Below, piece by piece: positions 9,802-22,300 of a stretch of 44,001 bases of DNA. Position numbers and translations under genes: made by a program. The DNA comes from Klebsormidium nitens (Eukaryota > Streptophyta > Klebsormidiophyceae > Klebsormidiales > Klebsormidiaceae). The stretch's first letter is position 1, and each line of letters begins with the position of its first letter. The stretch covers positions 4,963 through 48,963 of the forward strand of contig DF237594.1 of assembly GCA_000708835.1 (NCBI GenBank), in the 5' to 3' direction. The notes beneath the pieces were generated by a model. It was given only the letters and a program-made list of their open reading frames with translations. It searched no databases and had not been told where the DNA came from.

Positions 9802-12512
9802 CTAGCAACCGGCATGAGATCCGTTGGTTGCGGGCGCGATCCCGCAGTTTGGAAGGCAGATCCCGTTAAACCCGGGCTTCTTGTAGCTCACTCCGCCGCA
9901 CCCGCCGCCGCAGTTGTAGCGGAAGGGGCAGTCGGCGTCGGTGTTGCAGGCCATGCAGGCGGCGCACTGGACGTTCGCCTGACAGCTGTTACCGGTGGAA
10001 ATGCTGGTGCTGCCGCCCACGTACTCGGCGCAAACGCAGTTGGAGCTACCGGGGCCGAACGGGGTCGGGATGTTGGCGCACTCGTTGCCGGCCGGGTAGA
10101 CACACCCCATGACTGCGCAACAAGAAGGAGAGGCACGTCAGGACTTTCTGCTAAGCCGCCCTTTCGGCCAAATCGGGGGCACTAGCGCTATTAATCGATC
10201 GAGGTGACTTTTTGAGTTGAGGAACCGTAAAGAGACGTTGCCTTCCCCCACACGTCCACTCTTGATTATCGAGTTGCCGCGTCTTCTCTCAGTTTCCTGA
10301 AACTTTGGGTGCAAAAGAGGAGAAGTCCTGACGACCACAATATTCAGCTTTTGGGTCTTGTAGCAGAGAACGAAAGGCTCAGCTCGTCTCAAACGAGTCA
10401 CTCGATCGAAGGTTGCGCACAAATAGAGTGGCGTATCCAGAGGACAAAGAAGCTTCTAACCTTCGACTTCTCCTAGTTTCCAAGGCAGAGCCCTTTTCAG
10501 ACGCTTTCAAATGGGCGCTGGACCACGAGCGGATTAGGCTTTAGAGCTTTTATTTCTGCTGTGGTTAGAAGGCCCCGCTGAAGGAGACGGCCGAACATTT
10601 TACCCAGGAGCTGGTAACTTAAACGTCCAAAACGGACAACTCCAAGTTAAGCACAGACTTTGAGAAGATTCTGACTCTGAAAACGACTTACCGGTCTTCT
10701 TGTAGGAGGCGGTCCTGGCGTTCGACGTCTTGCCGGTCTGAACGCTCTTGAGGTAGCAGCAGTTGTTGTCGGCGTAATGCGCGATACCGACGCACGCGAG
10801 CGTGTTGTCGCAGCGCGCGATACAAGCACTGACGCTCTCCTGAGTTGCGCTGTTGCCGCACAGGCCAATGTTTTTGGGGCCTGCTGTGGCGGTGATGTCG
10901 TTGTTCGGGTAATCCTGCACCGTAGGTAAAGTGAGTTTTAGCCAACGCTGCACCTGAATTGGCGTCGAGTCTTGATTCACAAGGAAAAGAGGCTCTACCC
11001 TGAGTTTTCTCTTGCAGCTTAGCAACGAGAGAAATGGGTGCTGATAGAAAGTGGATCCGAGATGAGATCGACAAGGGACAGGATTACATGCTTGTCCCCC
11101 GAAAAGAAGAAAGCAAGAACTGGGTTTTAGAAAGGCCGGAGCCAAGCCCTGACTTGAAGGATGCTTTTCTGAAAATGACAGTCGTTTGCAAAGCGGCAAC
11201 CAGCAGAGTTGCTTTTCAAGAGCATCTAAAGTCCGATCCTGAATTCAAAGAAACTTCACGAGAGTAGTATCAACATGGCCACTGGCACTCACCGCCCCGT
11301 ATTCGACGATGTATCCGGGGTAGCCTGCACGACTACGGACGAGGGAATCAGACGAGAGTCCTCAAACTATATATACGGCCGCAATCTGCTGATTGCAGAT
11401 TCTGTCAATCAGCAGTCTGCATGTCCAACTCCACGTCACATATGGCAGCTTCGAGTACAAAGAATGGTATGACTCGAATTTACTGTCCTGAGCAGCTCGC
11501 CTTCGAAAAGTCACGCAGCCCGCCTCCTGATATCAGTAAATTGCATGAATTTCATTACTGGGCAATCAGTCCAAAGTTGGTCAATGACCATATCGATACG
11601 CAGCGCATACAAGAGACTCTTGAGTTCTGCAGCAAGCTCGGAGCTCACCTGTCTTTAGATGGGTGACGGTCCGTGCGTTGGCAGTGGGGTTCACCAGCTT
11701 GCTCTTGATGTAGCAGCAGTTGAGGTCAGCATAATGGACGTACCCCGCGCACGCGGCGGCCGCGTTGCAGCGCGCCTCGCAGGACGTGGCGTTCTCGCCA
11801 TACGCGATGGAGCCGCACGCGCTCGGAGCTGCGGGGCCAGCCGAGGGGTGGATGTCGTTGTACGGGTAGTCCTGCGCGAGCACACAAGAGAGAAAGTTAC
11901 TGACGGGGATGAGCTGATACTTGACTCTTCTGGAGCTCTGACTAAGACACGGCGTATCCCCCAACTCCAAGCAGCTATTCAGCGGCAATAGAGAGGACTG
12001 CCAGAGCATCTCTCGTTCGCATGGAAGAATTTCTGGATTGTCACCATGTCAAGCAGACTCCCGGGAGCATAAGTTGGGTGTCGCAATGCTGGCCCGGGGG
12101 TCAGAAGCTATCTATATGCTCAACTGTGCTTTCAAAGCAACGGCTTAGCGATCAGCAGCATATGAAGGACCTGATCAGACTTCCCGCAAAGATCGAATGA
12201 TGGACGCAACCACATGAGCAAATTATCAACCTAGACACGGGGAGCTGGTGCTAGCAAACCTTTTCCATAAGTGAACACTTTAGCAGCTCCCGATCCAGCT
12301 CAGGCATGACCTGATCCACTGAAGCTTGGAACCCAGAACTTCCTAAGCCAACCTGGACACTAGGGGTCTCACACTATCTGGCTGCCCCACTAGCTTGTCC
12401 AGTCAGCAATAGAACCACCTTGCACTCCACCAAGGTGCGGCTGATGTGTACTCACCGTGCCTGACTGCACCGTGTACGTGTACGGTTGTGCGGCGACCTG
12501 GCTGAGCATCAT
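9802..12512 (-). CDS. Secreted Cys-rich protein with alternative PAN/Apple-like exon
   Basis: Exons on the minus strand: 12512-12456 (first ATG after a TATA box; 19 codons, ends phase 0), then either 11871-11649 or 10914-10692 (each 223 nt, phase 0 to 1), then 10112-9802 (starts phase 1, ends TAG). With one middle exon the product is about 196 residues. Each middle exon encodes a PAN/Apple-like module beginning DYP-NDI. It has conserved Cys pairs, a C-ARC motif, HYAD-NCCY-KS and NART, and ends KTG. The last exon is very Cys-rich (about 16 Cys in 103 residues) and includes CAACMACNTDADCPFRYNC. PAN modules usually bind protein or carbohydrate outside the cell, so a cell-surface, wall or adhesion role is plausible. 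Using both middle exons would shift the frame and stop early in the last exon. The start is uncertain because a hydrophobic stretch lies in frame just upstream of the ATG without its own ATG. Confidence 0.62.
10692..10914 (-). other. Alternative PAN/Apple-like exon, copy 2
   Basis: This is a 223-nt exon preceded by GGTGCAG and followed by GTAAGTCG, and it joins in frame to the last exon at 10112. It is homologous to the exon at 11649-11871. Its product keeps the Cys framework and the HYAD, CCY and NART motifs. Confidence 0.65.
11649..11871 (-). other. Alternative PAN/Apple-like exon, copy 1
   Basis: This is a 223-nt exon preceded on the minus strand by GCGCAG and followed by GTGAGC. It encodes 74 residues plus one base. 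It has the same phases and length as the exon at 10692-10914, and about 45 percent of aligned residues are identical by eye, including all Cys of the core. Confidence 0.65.
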
Positions 12513-12776
12513 CGCTGGGAGGAGGAGGAAGGCCAGGATTCCGCCAGCGGCTGCGGAAGCACTCCGAACGGAAGGAGCTGTGGGCGCCGTGATGCTGGTG
12601 ATCTGCGCAGGCTGGCTTGAGGTTGAGAAGCTGAGGATTGGTACCGAGCTGCTGGAAGACTGGAAGATTGGACCCAGGACTGGCGACTGGGGCTTTGAGA
12701 GCTGCGGGAAGGAGGGGCGGTGCCAAATGGGAATGGAAAAGTGTGGGAATGAAGAAGCTGAGGATTGGGGGCTGCA

Positions 12777-12783
12777 ATTTATA
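12777..12783 (-). promoter_or_regulatory. TATA box of the PAN-like gene
   Basis: On the minus strand the motif is TATAAAT in the context CCCTATAAATTGCAG. A start of transcription about 30 nt downstream (near 12750) would give a leader of about 240 nt before the first ATG at 12512. Confidence 0.5.
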
Positions 12784-13198
12784 GGGCTAGCGAGGGGCTA
12801 GCAAGTGAGCAGTGAGCTGGACATGAGGGTTCCACTAGCAGCTCCCCGTCCTTACTACACAGTCTGCATGCAACCAGGCACTTATGGCAGGTTTTACAGG
12901 GGGTGATCAGAAGGCAATTAATGGAACTCACACTCAACTAGCTAGCTCCGCCTGGCCAGCTGGCTGGACATCGGTACCTCACTAGAAGTTGGAGGGAATT
13001 CGAAAAGTTCCTGCAAAATCGAGTGCCTTTCGGCAACCTTAACTTAAAGGACAGTGGGAGAGAAACCCGGCAAAGGTGCCCATGTGTCATGATGCACAGT
13101 AAAGGCTTGCGAGAGAGCGAGTGCCAGAGTGCGTTAGTGGTCTCATGTTAGTAAATGCATGCGGCAACCGCCGCCTCTGAGGCCAGTTAGGTGAACCG

Positions 13199-13216
13199 GG
13201 CCGGCAGCTGCCGGCC
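13199..13216. repeat. 18-bp perfect palindrome
   Basis: GGCCGGCAGCTGCCGGCC reads the same on both strands. It lies in gene-free DNA about 400 bp upstream of the TATA box of the PAN-like gene. No function can be assigned. Confidence 0.85.
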
Positions 13217-14518
13217 TGCCAGGAGCACTAATTGCGCGTCATTAATGCTCATAATGCATCACTCCGGACGGAGGTACTGCCCGGGAAAAGAACCTGACTT
13301 ATATGATCTTAGGCCGTAGGAAATCATGCATGGGAGTCAATAACGTCAAGCCCGGGGAACGAAGAAGGTTTCTATATCCTTTAAGGGACCTGGTTAGTGA
13401 CGAATTCGCCGCCATTCACTGTGGTTCAGGTATCTGGGTTAGGCTTGACCATTTGTCTTTGACCGGTAAAACGACTTTGTTCAACACCGTGGACCTTCCT
13501 GAATAGAATCGATTTTCCCCGGCCATGAGTATGGTATTCAATTAGTGCTCAGCCCGGTAGGTACTCCGGTAGATAGTACGCATTGCTGGTCCTCAGGCAA
13601 CCGCTGAGCGGTTGCACAGCTCGGTGCCTGGGTGCCAGAAGTAGACTTCTATATATACGTGACTGGGTTCGCAATCAGCTAGTCAGCTGGATTGCTAGCT
13701 GTAGCTGGTACTAGGCTGAGAGGGGGCTAAAGTGAGCTGTGTCTCAAGCTAGTCTATAGCCAATCACAGTTCTCCGACTTGTGGTGTAAGCCTGGCCCCT
13801 TTTCAACAACTCGCCGGGCACGAAAGTTGGGTGTTTACGCGCTTAGCAGTCCGCAGTGCGCAACAAACCAACCCTTCCTAACCACCGGGCTAACCCCACT
13901 AATCATACCCCGGGCGTTTCTACTCTCTCATTTAAAGCACTGAATCATTAGGCTGTTACCAAGGGCACCCATACGTTACAGGTTGCAAGCAAGTTGCTGT
14001 GCTTTGCATGAGTCACGTGATGAGAACCAGATGCACAGGCCATGCTGCAAGACGTTGCCACACATCACGTGACGCATTAACTACAGTACTTGAGCTGATG
14101 AGCTGTCAACTGCACGCTGCGCGGCGGCCGTGTTACTCTCTCGATTAGAAGCATACTTCAGACAGCTGACTCGACTTTACATATCAGCTCCGCGGGAACT
14201 AAAAACCACACATCTTTCTGGTTCTATTAGGGGAGTATACTTACTGATTCTCAATTTCTTGTCCCTTGGTTATCAGCTGAAAGCTAGATACCACCAACCT
14301 CACAATAGTGCCATGACGTAATTCAAACCTAGGCAAGTCAGGCACTATGGTGCTCAGCTGCGCTCAGCTGGGCTGTTCGCTCAGCTCAGCCGGGCTGCCC
14401 GCGGTCGCCCCAGGAGTCGAAGAAGGCACTGCGCGCTCGCGGCCGTGTTCATATTACTTAATTGCAAGCAGCATCAGGAGGGCGCGGCCTTAGCACTCCG
14501 CACCCAGTTCGCATACAC

Positions 14519-14611
14519 ATAACAGCATCATAGCATAACAGCATAAGAGCTTAAGAGCATAAGGGCATAAGAGCATGAGCGGTACTGTAAGAGCGTAAGC
14601 GCATAAGCATC
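14519..14611. repeat. Degenerate tandem repeat, unit about GCATAAGAG
   Basis: About nine imperfect copies of a 9-10 bp unit (CATAACAG, CATAAGAG, CGTAAGCG and variants) follow one another. This looks like an expanding and decaying minisatellite. Confidence 0.7.
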
Positions 14612-16399
14612 TTATATCGTAGAGGTGCAATCATGGGCACCTGTCTTCTCGACGTCTTTTGTTGTATGCTGCGGTCACTTCGTGTGTTTGTGAGGCTATG
14701 TTTAAGGTTGCAAACAACGTCACTGAGTCAGACTCGTTGGGGGTGAATCCGGTATCGCCACAAATGTATCATATCAGGATGGCTTCCATCTTTGCCGCAT
14801 AATAACGAGCCGAACTAGTGAAGACGTCAAGCTAGTGTGACTCCAGCCGTAGATTAAAATGTTGCTGCGCCTTTAGCTTTGTTGAAGGGCTATGTGAACG
14901 ACGCTCAGCATGTCGACGGCCATGTGATCTTGTCCTGTCGGACTCGCCTCAGATTTGCATTCATGATTGCACCAACGAAAAACTCGCAGCTCGATCTACT
15001 TCTCCTTTCACACGTCTTGTTGCTTCGCTTACATTTTGACACCTGGACCGGACGTGGCCGATTCGGCTTCTTAGACACTAGAAGCAGTTTCCTGCACCTG
15101 ATTCCATGCAATATTACAAGCGAGGAGGCATACGTTGACTTATACGCTGGCAGCCGCCTGTAAACACTGGAGTAAAGCGCCCCCCTTGGCAGTGCCATTG
15201 TAACGCTGGCAGCATTGCGACTACCGTAGCAACTACTAAGGTCAATGGAGTAAGGTTGTGGGCTTGGCGATGGTAAAGCTGTCTTTCTGGGGCAGGATCA
15301 GACTCGGCAAGCGCCGTGTAAGGCTGTGCCGGACCTATCATGCTCAGGCCGGGTTCAAACAGAAGCGGCCGCCTCAAAGCCGCGAAGCTGGCTAAAGAAT
15401 CATTGCAGTTGCTCGTCAATTCGCTGTGTTGGCAGATCCTGGTAACTCAATCTGTGCTCCAGTGAAGCGAGCTGGCCTAAGCCCGCGAAAATCGAGTATT
15501 CGCAGCCGGGCCTGCGGCGCTTGTAATGCACCCTTTTTTCACAGTCTTTCGTTTATGAATTATTGTTCTCCTAATGCGTCAAAATCCCCTTTCAGAACAA
15601 CTGCTTCAGCTAGGCTCTCGACTCTCAAAGATGTCTCTCGACAGTTGTTTAGCAATCCACTGCTCTGTACACGCACGTTGGAACGTGCTCTCTATACCAT
15701 ACTCAGCTTGTCTACTGTTACTTCGGTGGCTTTCCCTGACCCCACGTTTGACGCGCGATGGTTGCCAGAACCCGTTCCGAGGCCCCTGTCCAACGGCGTA
15801 TCTCCGAAGCACGCATGGACATACTCTAACAACCGGTTTAGAGTATCCGGGTCTACAGTCCCGTACTGCAGAAAGAAAGATATGGTGTTTAGTAGGAAGG
15901 GAAAAAAAGTTAGTAACTGCCCAAAGAGGTGAAGGGGAGGGAGAAGTGTAGGGAAGCGATTGCCACCGTAGTTTCTGTAGATTCAGATTACCACCAGCGC
16001 TTAGAAGCTGCTGGCTACGTCGCAGGAATGGTTCTCAACAGCAGTGGTGTGCTTAATATCAGTGTGAACCACCCCCCAGTTCTAGTAATCGTTCTATCAA
16101 GCTTTTTTCAGAGAAACTGGTCATTATAGCATGCGTTAGTTTCTTCTACGCAGCTTCTGACTTGAACATATAAGAACATTCGCTTTCCACGCAGCTTTAT
16201 GGCTTACTAGAACAGTGGGGTGGGCATATTGTGTATCAAGCATTAGCACCAGCCTTGCTACTTAGCCTCCAGCCTCTCAGAGCCCAGCCGTTTCTTGCGA
16301 GGCCTACGACGGCCAGGGGCCAAAGGTTAACGAAACCCACATTTATCCAAGTTCAAAACAGAAATTGATTTGGCTCTTCTTCATCCTTTCGACAAGTCT

Positions 16400-19300
16400 C
16401 TAGTTAGGATCATTCACCTGCTCCTCCAGGCACCGGGTCAAGATTGCTCTCATCTGAGACTGCGGCACATCCACCCCGTCCACAAATAACACGTTATCTC
16501 GCCAGGTGTACTTGCTCGACGGCTTATCTGAAGACGAGAAGGGAAAGGCCGTGAGAACGCTACCGTCTGATGTGAATCAGGAACGTTCCTGGTCCAAGGA
16601 TTGATAGATTTTCTTCGCTTCGCAAGTCTGCACTGTCTATCAGATTGTAATGCATCCTGTTTTTATATGTTTGCTTTACTTCAAATGCAATCCTGGATTT
16701 GTCTTTTTCACATCCACCTCCGAAAAAGAGATGGAAAGCGAGCACAAAGGTATCTGATAATTTGGAGCTTCTTTGCAAGAAACTGGGGGCAAAAAAGACA
16801 AGCAGATTCCCAGTATTAAAAAGACATAATTCAGATTCTACCCATCTTGTTTTCGACTTCAAACCAGAGCGCGACTCATAAATTGCGGCGCGGCTCGACC
16901 CTGAGGTGCAGATGACACACAGAAATGCCTGGCGCTTTTCTCAGGCCCCCAACCAACTTCGTAGCACGAATACAAACTGAGTCTAAGTCCCACGTGGCGG
17001 GCTGCGCGGGCCGTCGCTGGCATATCCACACAGGTCAAAACCTTTGAAGGCTGTGATGGCCAAAGAGTGCTCGGGCTTTGAACGAATGTCGCTCGAAGAA
17101 GGACGAGGTTCTGCAGAACTTGAACTCAGAGCTAAAAATACATTTTGGCCCACCTTGAACGACTGCCTTCGGCTTCGCTTTCCCGCCACTACCACTGCCG
17201 GCGGAGCCGCGGTGTTGAGTGTGTTTATGCTGCATATTGGCACCCAAAGGATTTGAGTCCCGCTAGGTCTTGATAAAGTGCAAAGGCGTTTTTCGATCAT
17301 GAGCCCTCCTCGTTGACAGAGCCGTTTAGCAAGCCACCATGCGGTAGTGTAATAGTACAGACTGTATCTCAGAACGGGTACGGTGGGAGGCAATACGAAT
17401 ACTCGAGAAAGCGTCGGACATTCGGCCTGAGGCTCACGTGCATATGCTTCTCTTTGTAGGTGCCCACGATAGCTTGCAATGTCCGCACGCTGCCCAAATG
17501 CCTCCAATGACGTACGAGCCATCTGAACTCGACGCGCCAGTCCAGGCTCTGCTTCTCTTGGAGCGCAATTTCGTCTTTGATCACCTGTGGTGGAAAAAGC
17601 CCACTGAGTTTCAGGATCCGACGATTCTGACGCCGTCTCGGGCGTACGACCAATCATTACAGCCAGGATGAGCTTTGAAGCTGACACGTCAGCCGCTCAC
17701 TTAGCGCCGAAAGATCTCGTAGCTGGATTTTGAATTGACCCAACGTGTCGATCATGTTGCCAAAGCTTGAAGTGGATCCTTCAATATTTAACAAAAACAT
17801 CTCGTCAGGATAGGGATGAAATTCGAAGTCACGGTCAGACGATAAAGCTGGATCGAAGTAATTTTTGAGTAACGGGAGGGCTGGAGACAAAAGGTGCTGA
17901 AGTGGACTTCCGTGTGACTAGCCTGACTCGGATTTGGCAGATACTAGAAATCGCTTCTCGAGCAGGCAGACGAAGTTGCTCAGAAGACAATCTTTTCGGT
18001 TACGCGACGCTTGGCAGGAACGTCAATCGTATAGAGGGATCCCCGCAATCAGTCTTTAGAACGGGATGGTTCTAAAACCCTTGGATCACGTGGCTGTGAG
18101 GACCAGAAGCGGAACCTGATCATTTGCTGAGCGACGCACAAAAGGCTTACTGTCCGTTTCACGACTTAAATCAGCAACCGAAGGCGTCGTTCCTTCCCAC
18201 GGAGACAAAACTTATTCACTATTTTAACCTACGATCTTTTATGGACCAATAAAGAGCTAGTAGGCAACGGGCATCATAGGCTCACCCCGAACACGTCAAC
18301 AACGATGGCGACCAGGAACTGAAGGATGATGAATTGCGCCAGGATGTTATAGGTCCAGAAATAGATCCGCGAAGGGATCTTATCCCACATCGTCGTGGAT
18401 GCGTCAAGCAAGGCCTGATTGATCTGCAAGGAGGGGCAACACAGGTCCGAGTTTCTATGCCTATCAGTATCAGAAGACCCGGTGTGCACATCTCGTCATG
18501 CGGGTTCAAGTGGGCGCTTGCAGCGCCTGAAAGTGACAGAGACGGATTTCCAGAACATCAGATAACACTTGTAGAGGAGAGAGATCGATGCAAAAGCAGA
18601 CTGCCGCGCTAGTCAGAAGAATCAAGGACACATGCTTTCTGCAATCTTTTACTCTGATCAGTTCAGGTCAGACAAATCAGTCACAACCGTACAGAAATGT
18701 TTCTTTTCGGTTGCTGAAGTGCGTGCGGTGTATTCCGAGATTAAAAACACCTCTGGTACAAACGCTAGCGGCTCACCGAAGTGTCTCCAAGAGACATGAC
18801 GATGCACTGGTTGAGCGCCAGACTGAAGGTCGACAGCTCATAGACCGTCGTCCCAAAGATGAGCTGGCCCATTGAAGAGTAGATGAAGACAAAGATGGTC
18901 CAGACGACGAAGAACGCCGCCAAATTGGGCACCGCCGCGTGGAGGGTGCGCGTGACCATTCCCAAGCGGGGGTGGAAGTGCATGTGGTCCAGAATGCGCA
19001 GGAAGACGAGGAGCATGCTGTGGGGGGAGCAAAGGACTTCGAATCAAACTTATGATTTTTGATTACTTGAAGCCTTCGCTACATTAAGCCTTTGATTTTC
19101 TTGATGAAGGTTGGGTTTGCGAGACGTAGCTTCAAGCCGTTGTGCGCCTAGGGCAAAATACATAATCTGAAGAGTTAGTACAAGGAATGGTAGTTGATCG
19201 AAAGTGACTTATCATTGAAAGGAAACCGTTCGTCTAATGTATAGACTTGCTCTGCGCTTTTCGTCGACCTTCCGGGTGAAGAAGGGAGGCTCGATGCACG

Positions 19301-22300
19301 GGGGATCGAGGAGGTGGGCCATTCGCCCGCCCAAAGTACGGTGACCAGTTTCTATGACTCTCTTCTTCAGCATCTGTGGTCGGAAAAACGTGGACGCGTT
19401 GATAGTGAAGCCCTGATAAGCTAAGGCCATGCACAGGTCTTGCAACCACACCAGAAACTTCGTCGCTGGCAGTGATCTGAACGAGTGTGCTTCCAGATAG
19501 GCAGAAATGCTGCACGAAGGTGGGCACTGGAAAATTGAAACAAGGGCGCTGAGAGGGGCTCTGAGACTGTCGGTCCGGACAAGCAAGGCGACCACGGACA
19601 AGAATTGCGGACAGTCGGAACGATGCCCCTGCCCAAGTGACAAAAGACACGCGCCCAACGGCAGACAATCTTTCCCAAAACCCGAAGGCTGAAGTGGGCT
19701 CCAGAGAAAGATTGACCAGAGTTACGGCCTTCCAAGAAAGTTTCGACTGCTTTAGAGTACTGCTTGGTAGTACGTACAGCGGTGCCTGCTTTGAGTGTCT
19801 GCACACTCAGATGTTGGTCGTACACCTTAAGCCCAATTGTGCATTTGCTGCAAGTAAGTACCTAGCAAGTCCTTGCGAAACTTTGCAGCAGACTGGATCA
19901 GCCAGAAAACATCCGTTTCTCCAGGAAAACCGCGAGTCTTCTCCGTCAGTGCATCATCTAGACCAACGGAGAATGCACAGGGGCGCACTCCGGCTCCTCC
20001 GAGTGTGTTCTGAACGGTTGCCTGGCTAGCGCCAGAGCACGATCAAAGCACCACGGAATAATTTCAAGTCACAAGCACTGCGAATCTGACAACACTTACT
20101 TGATCCCCGTCAGCGTGATGTAAGCCTTGTTGATCACGACCATATCCCAGTCGCGATCGAACTCCTGATTCATCAGCAGCGCAGGAGCAAGGTCCCCCTC
20201 GACCAAGCGGGTGTATCTGGCGGGCGCGTTCAGGTCTTCATAAACGTTGTACCGGCTCTTGGGCTTCAGGTTGCTGACCTGAATCTCTTTTGCAATCCTG
20301 GAGAAACAAAGTCTCAAAGTCTGAGTGAGCTTGAAGCTGCACATGGCAAATATTGGCCGAACGTTCAGCTGACTCTTTCCAAGGATAACCCTGCAAAAGT
20401 TCGTCGGTCAGCTCGCTGGTCTGCAGGCTGAAGCGTTTTCTGTCAAGTAATCTGCTCGGTGGGTGATAAAGCTCATTTTTCCGTCTCGGTGAAAGACTTT
20501 CGACCATATATTCTGCTTGCTTGACTCGTGGGACTAATGAAGTCGTGATCATGGGGGTTCAGATTAAACGTTGCTGACGTCTTCTGGAGCCGATTTACTT
20601 CCACAGGGGAACTGGTCGATAAATCAAGCAGGTTAACGTTGTGCCCATGTTACTCCAAATTTCGCAGCGTAAGCTGGAGGGTAACCTAGGGTTTTGAGTT
20701 TGACCAGAGTGATCGTATTGGAACTGGAGTATAAGTTGTTCTGGCATGACCTGAATCCATGAATCAGTTGATTGAAATCGAAAGATTCATGTCAGTGGGC
20801 AACCGATTATTAGTGGGTTGCAGGACAAACAAGACACGTTTTAGCACGTACGTACTAGCGTAGATTTGTACTACTATTGGGTCTTGGCCGGCAACTCTGC
20901 TTCTGTCATCGCAGAAGATTGCTGAATGCGCCCTTCTTGGGCAATGGGTGCCGTTCTCCGTGAATCACTGAATGTGGTTAATCGCCAAAATACCCTGTAG
21001 CGATGGTTTGCTTACCAGAGCCCTAGCATGATCATGAAGATGAGGTTGGACATCGTCCTGATCCACCGTTTCAAAGAGCGGTACGCCCGACCCAGCCGCC
21101 CTTGCCGAGCCAACGTTACTGCTTTCCGAAGGTCTAAGCCGAAAAGGAAAATGGCGCTCGCAAAAAACAAAGCCTGGACGAACCAACCCCCTGCAAAAGC
21201 ACCGGCGGTTGGGCTCAATCTTGTTCAGATAGGCAGAGTTTTTGAAGGGCCTTGTTTTGATGAACTCTTAGTTAGCGTTGTAGCACACTAAGTTTTCAAA
21301 CGTCAACTGGCGATCATGCTACAGCATCTTGGCATAAAGACTACTTCAAGAAGGTTGTTCAACCCTCAGAAAAGTGAACAACCTTCTTCTAGCTGGTTTG
21401 CATGTTTCTTTGTGATCACTTCGATGACATAAGCTCACTCTACGGATCAGGAATCACCGATGAAAAACGGATACGCTTCTTGAGTCTCACCGATGCTGAA
21501 ATACGGTATTGAGAGTGACTCCACGCGTGGCGTGATCCTTAGGCTCCCGTCGAACTCAAACCGGACCTCAACTGACAGCAGGGAGAATATGGAGTAGATG
21601 CCTGTAAACAACGGAGCCAGACTGCGTTGGTGGCAGAGCGGCGGCGTTTGCTCTAGCAAGTAACGTAGCTCTTACAGCTCTTTCACTTGGTCATTTTCCA
21701 AGGGCAGGAAGATATGCATGCAGAAAATATGGGACGCAACGGTTTGGAATTACGGGACACGGGTCCGTAGGAGCAGATATCCGAAGTGAAGTGGGCTTCA
21801 AGGGGCCGCACGCAGTCGGGGGATTCCATAGAGAGGATGACGAATCCTGAGGTCAGAAACGAAGAGAGCAGGCAGAAAAAGCCTCCTAGTAAGCAAGACG
21901 AATGGAACAGTTGCTGAGGACACGGCGACTAACTGTTTTTAGCGTTATCTGTCACGTGGCTAAGTTGTCCGGATCTAGTTAACGGTGCCATGACTCACCG
22001 TTGTAGACTTTTACTTTGATTTTGATGTCGCTGGTTTGCCGATGGAAGAACTGGCTGTCGACCAGGTATTGCAACCAGTCTTGCGCCCGGTTTGCGCTAA
22101 GGTTCACATCGAAGAGGACGTAGAATCCTTTGGCCTGCGAGATCGATTGGGTTGAGTGCGGGGAAAAAGCAGCTCAAGCAGGAAAAGCGTCAATCCAAAC
22201 GGTAATCGTGAAACGCAGGCGGAAAAAGGTCACTTACCGGCCCTAGCTACATGCGATTAAATCACCAACTCAACCATATGCGTGACATATCTGGGCCGGA

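Larger units (their letters stand above)
12784..16399. other. Spacer with palindromes and simple repeats, no gene recognised
   Basis: I see no supported gene in this 3.6 kb. It holds an 18-bp perfect palindrome at 13199-13216, two TCACGTGA motifs at 14013 and 14065, a GCTCAGCTG cluster near 14351-14393, and a degenerate GCATAAGAG tandem array at about 14519-14611. The 168-codon open frame at 15426-15932 on the plus strand lacks domain character and is contradicted by open frames on the other strand. Confidence 0.5.

Noticed and set aside
9703-10185. Plus-strand open frame of 160 codons
   Set aside because: Ala/Gly/Val-rich shadow of the Cys-rich last exon of the PAN-like gene on the other strand.
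15426-15932. Plus-strand open frame of 168 codons
   Set aside because: No domain, no splice or promoter context, and comparable open frames on other frames of the same stretch.
16983-17687. Minus-strand open frame of 234 codons at the end of the polycystin gene
   Set aside because: It runs across two polycystin exons in the wrong frame and through an intron. The frame used by exons 17584-17438 and 17229-17154 joins in phase to both neighbours.
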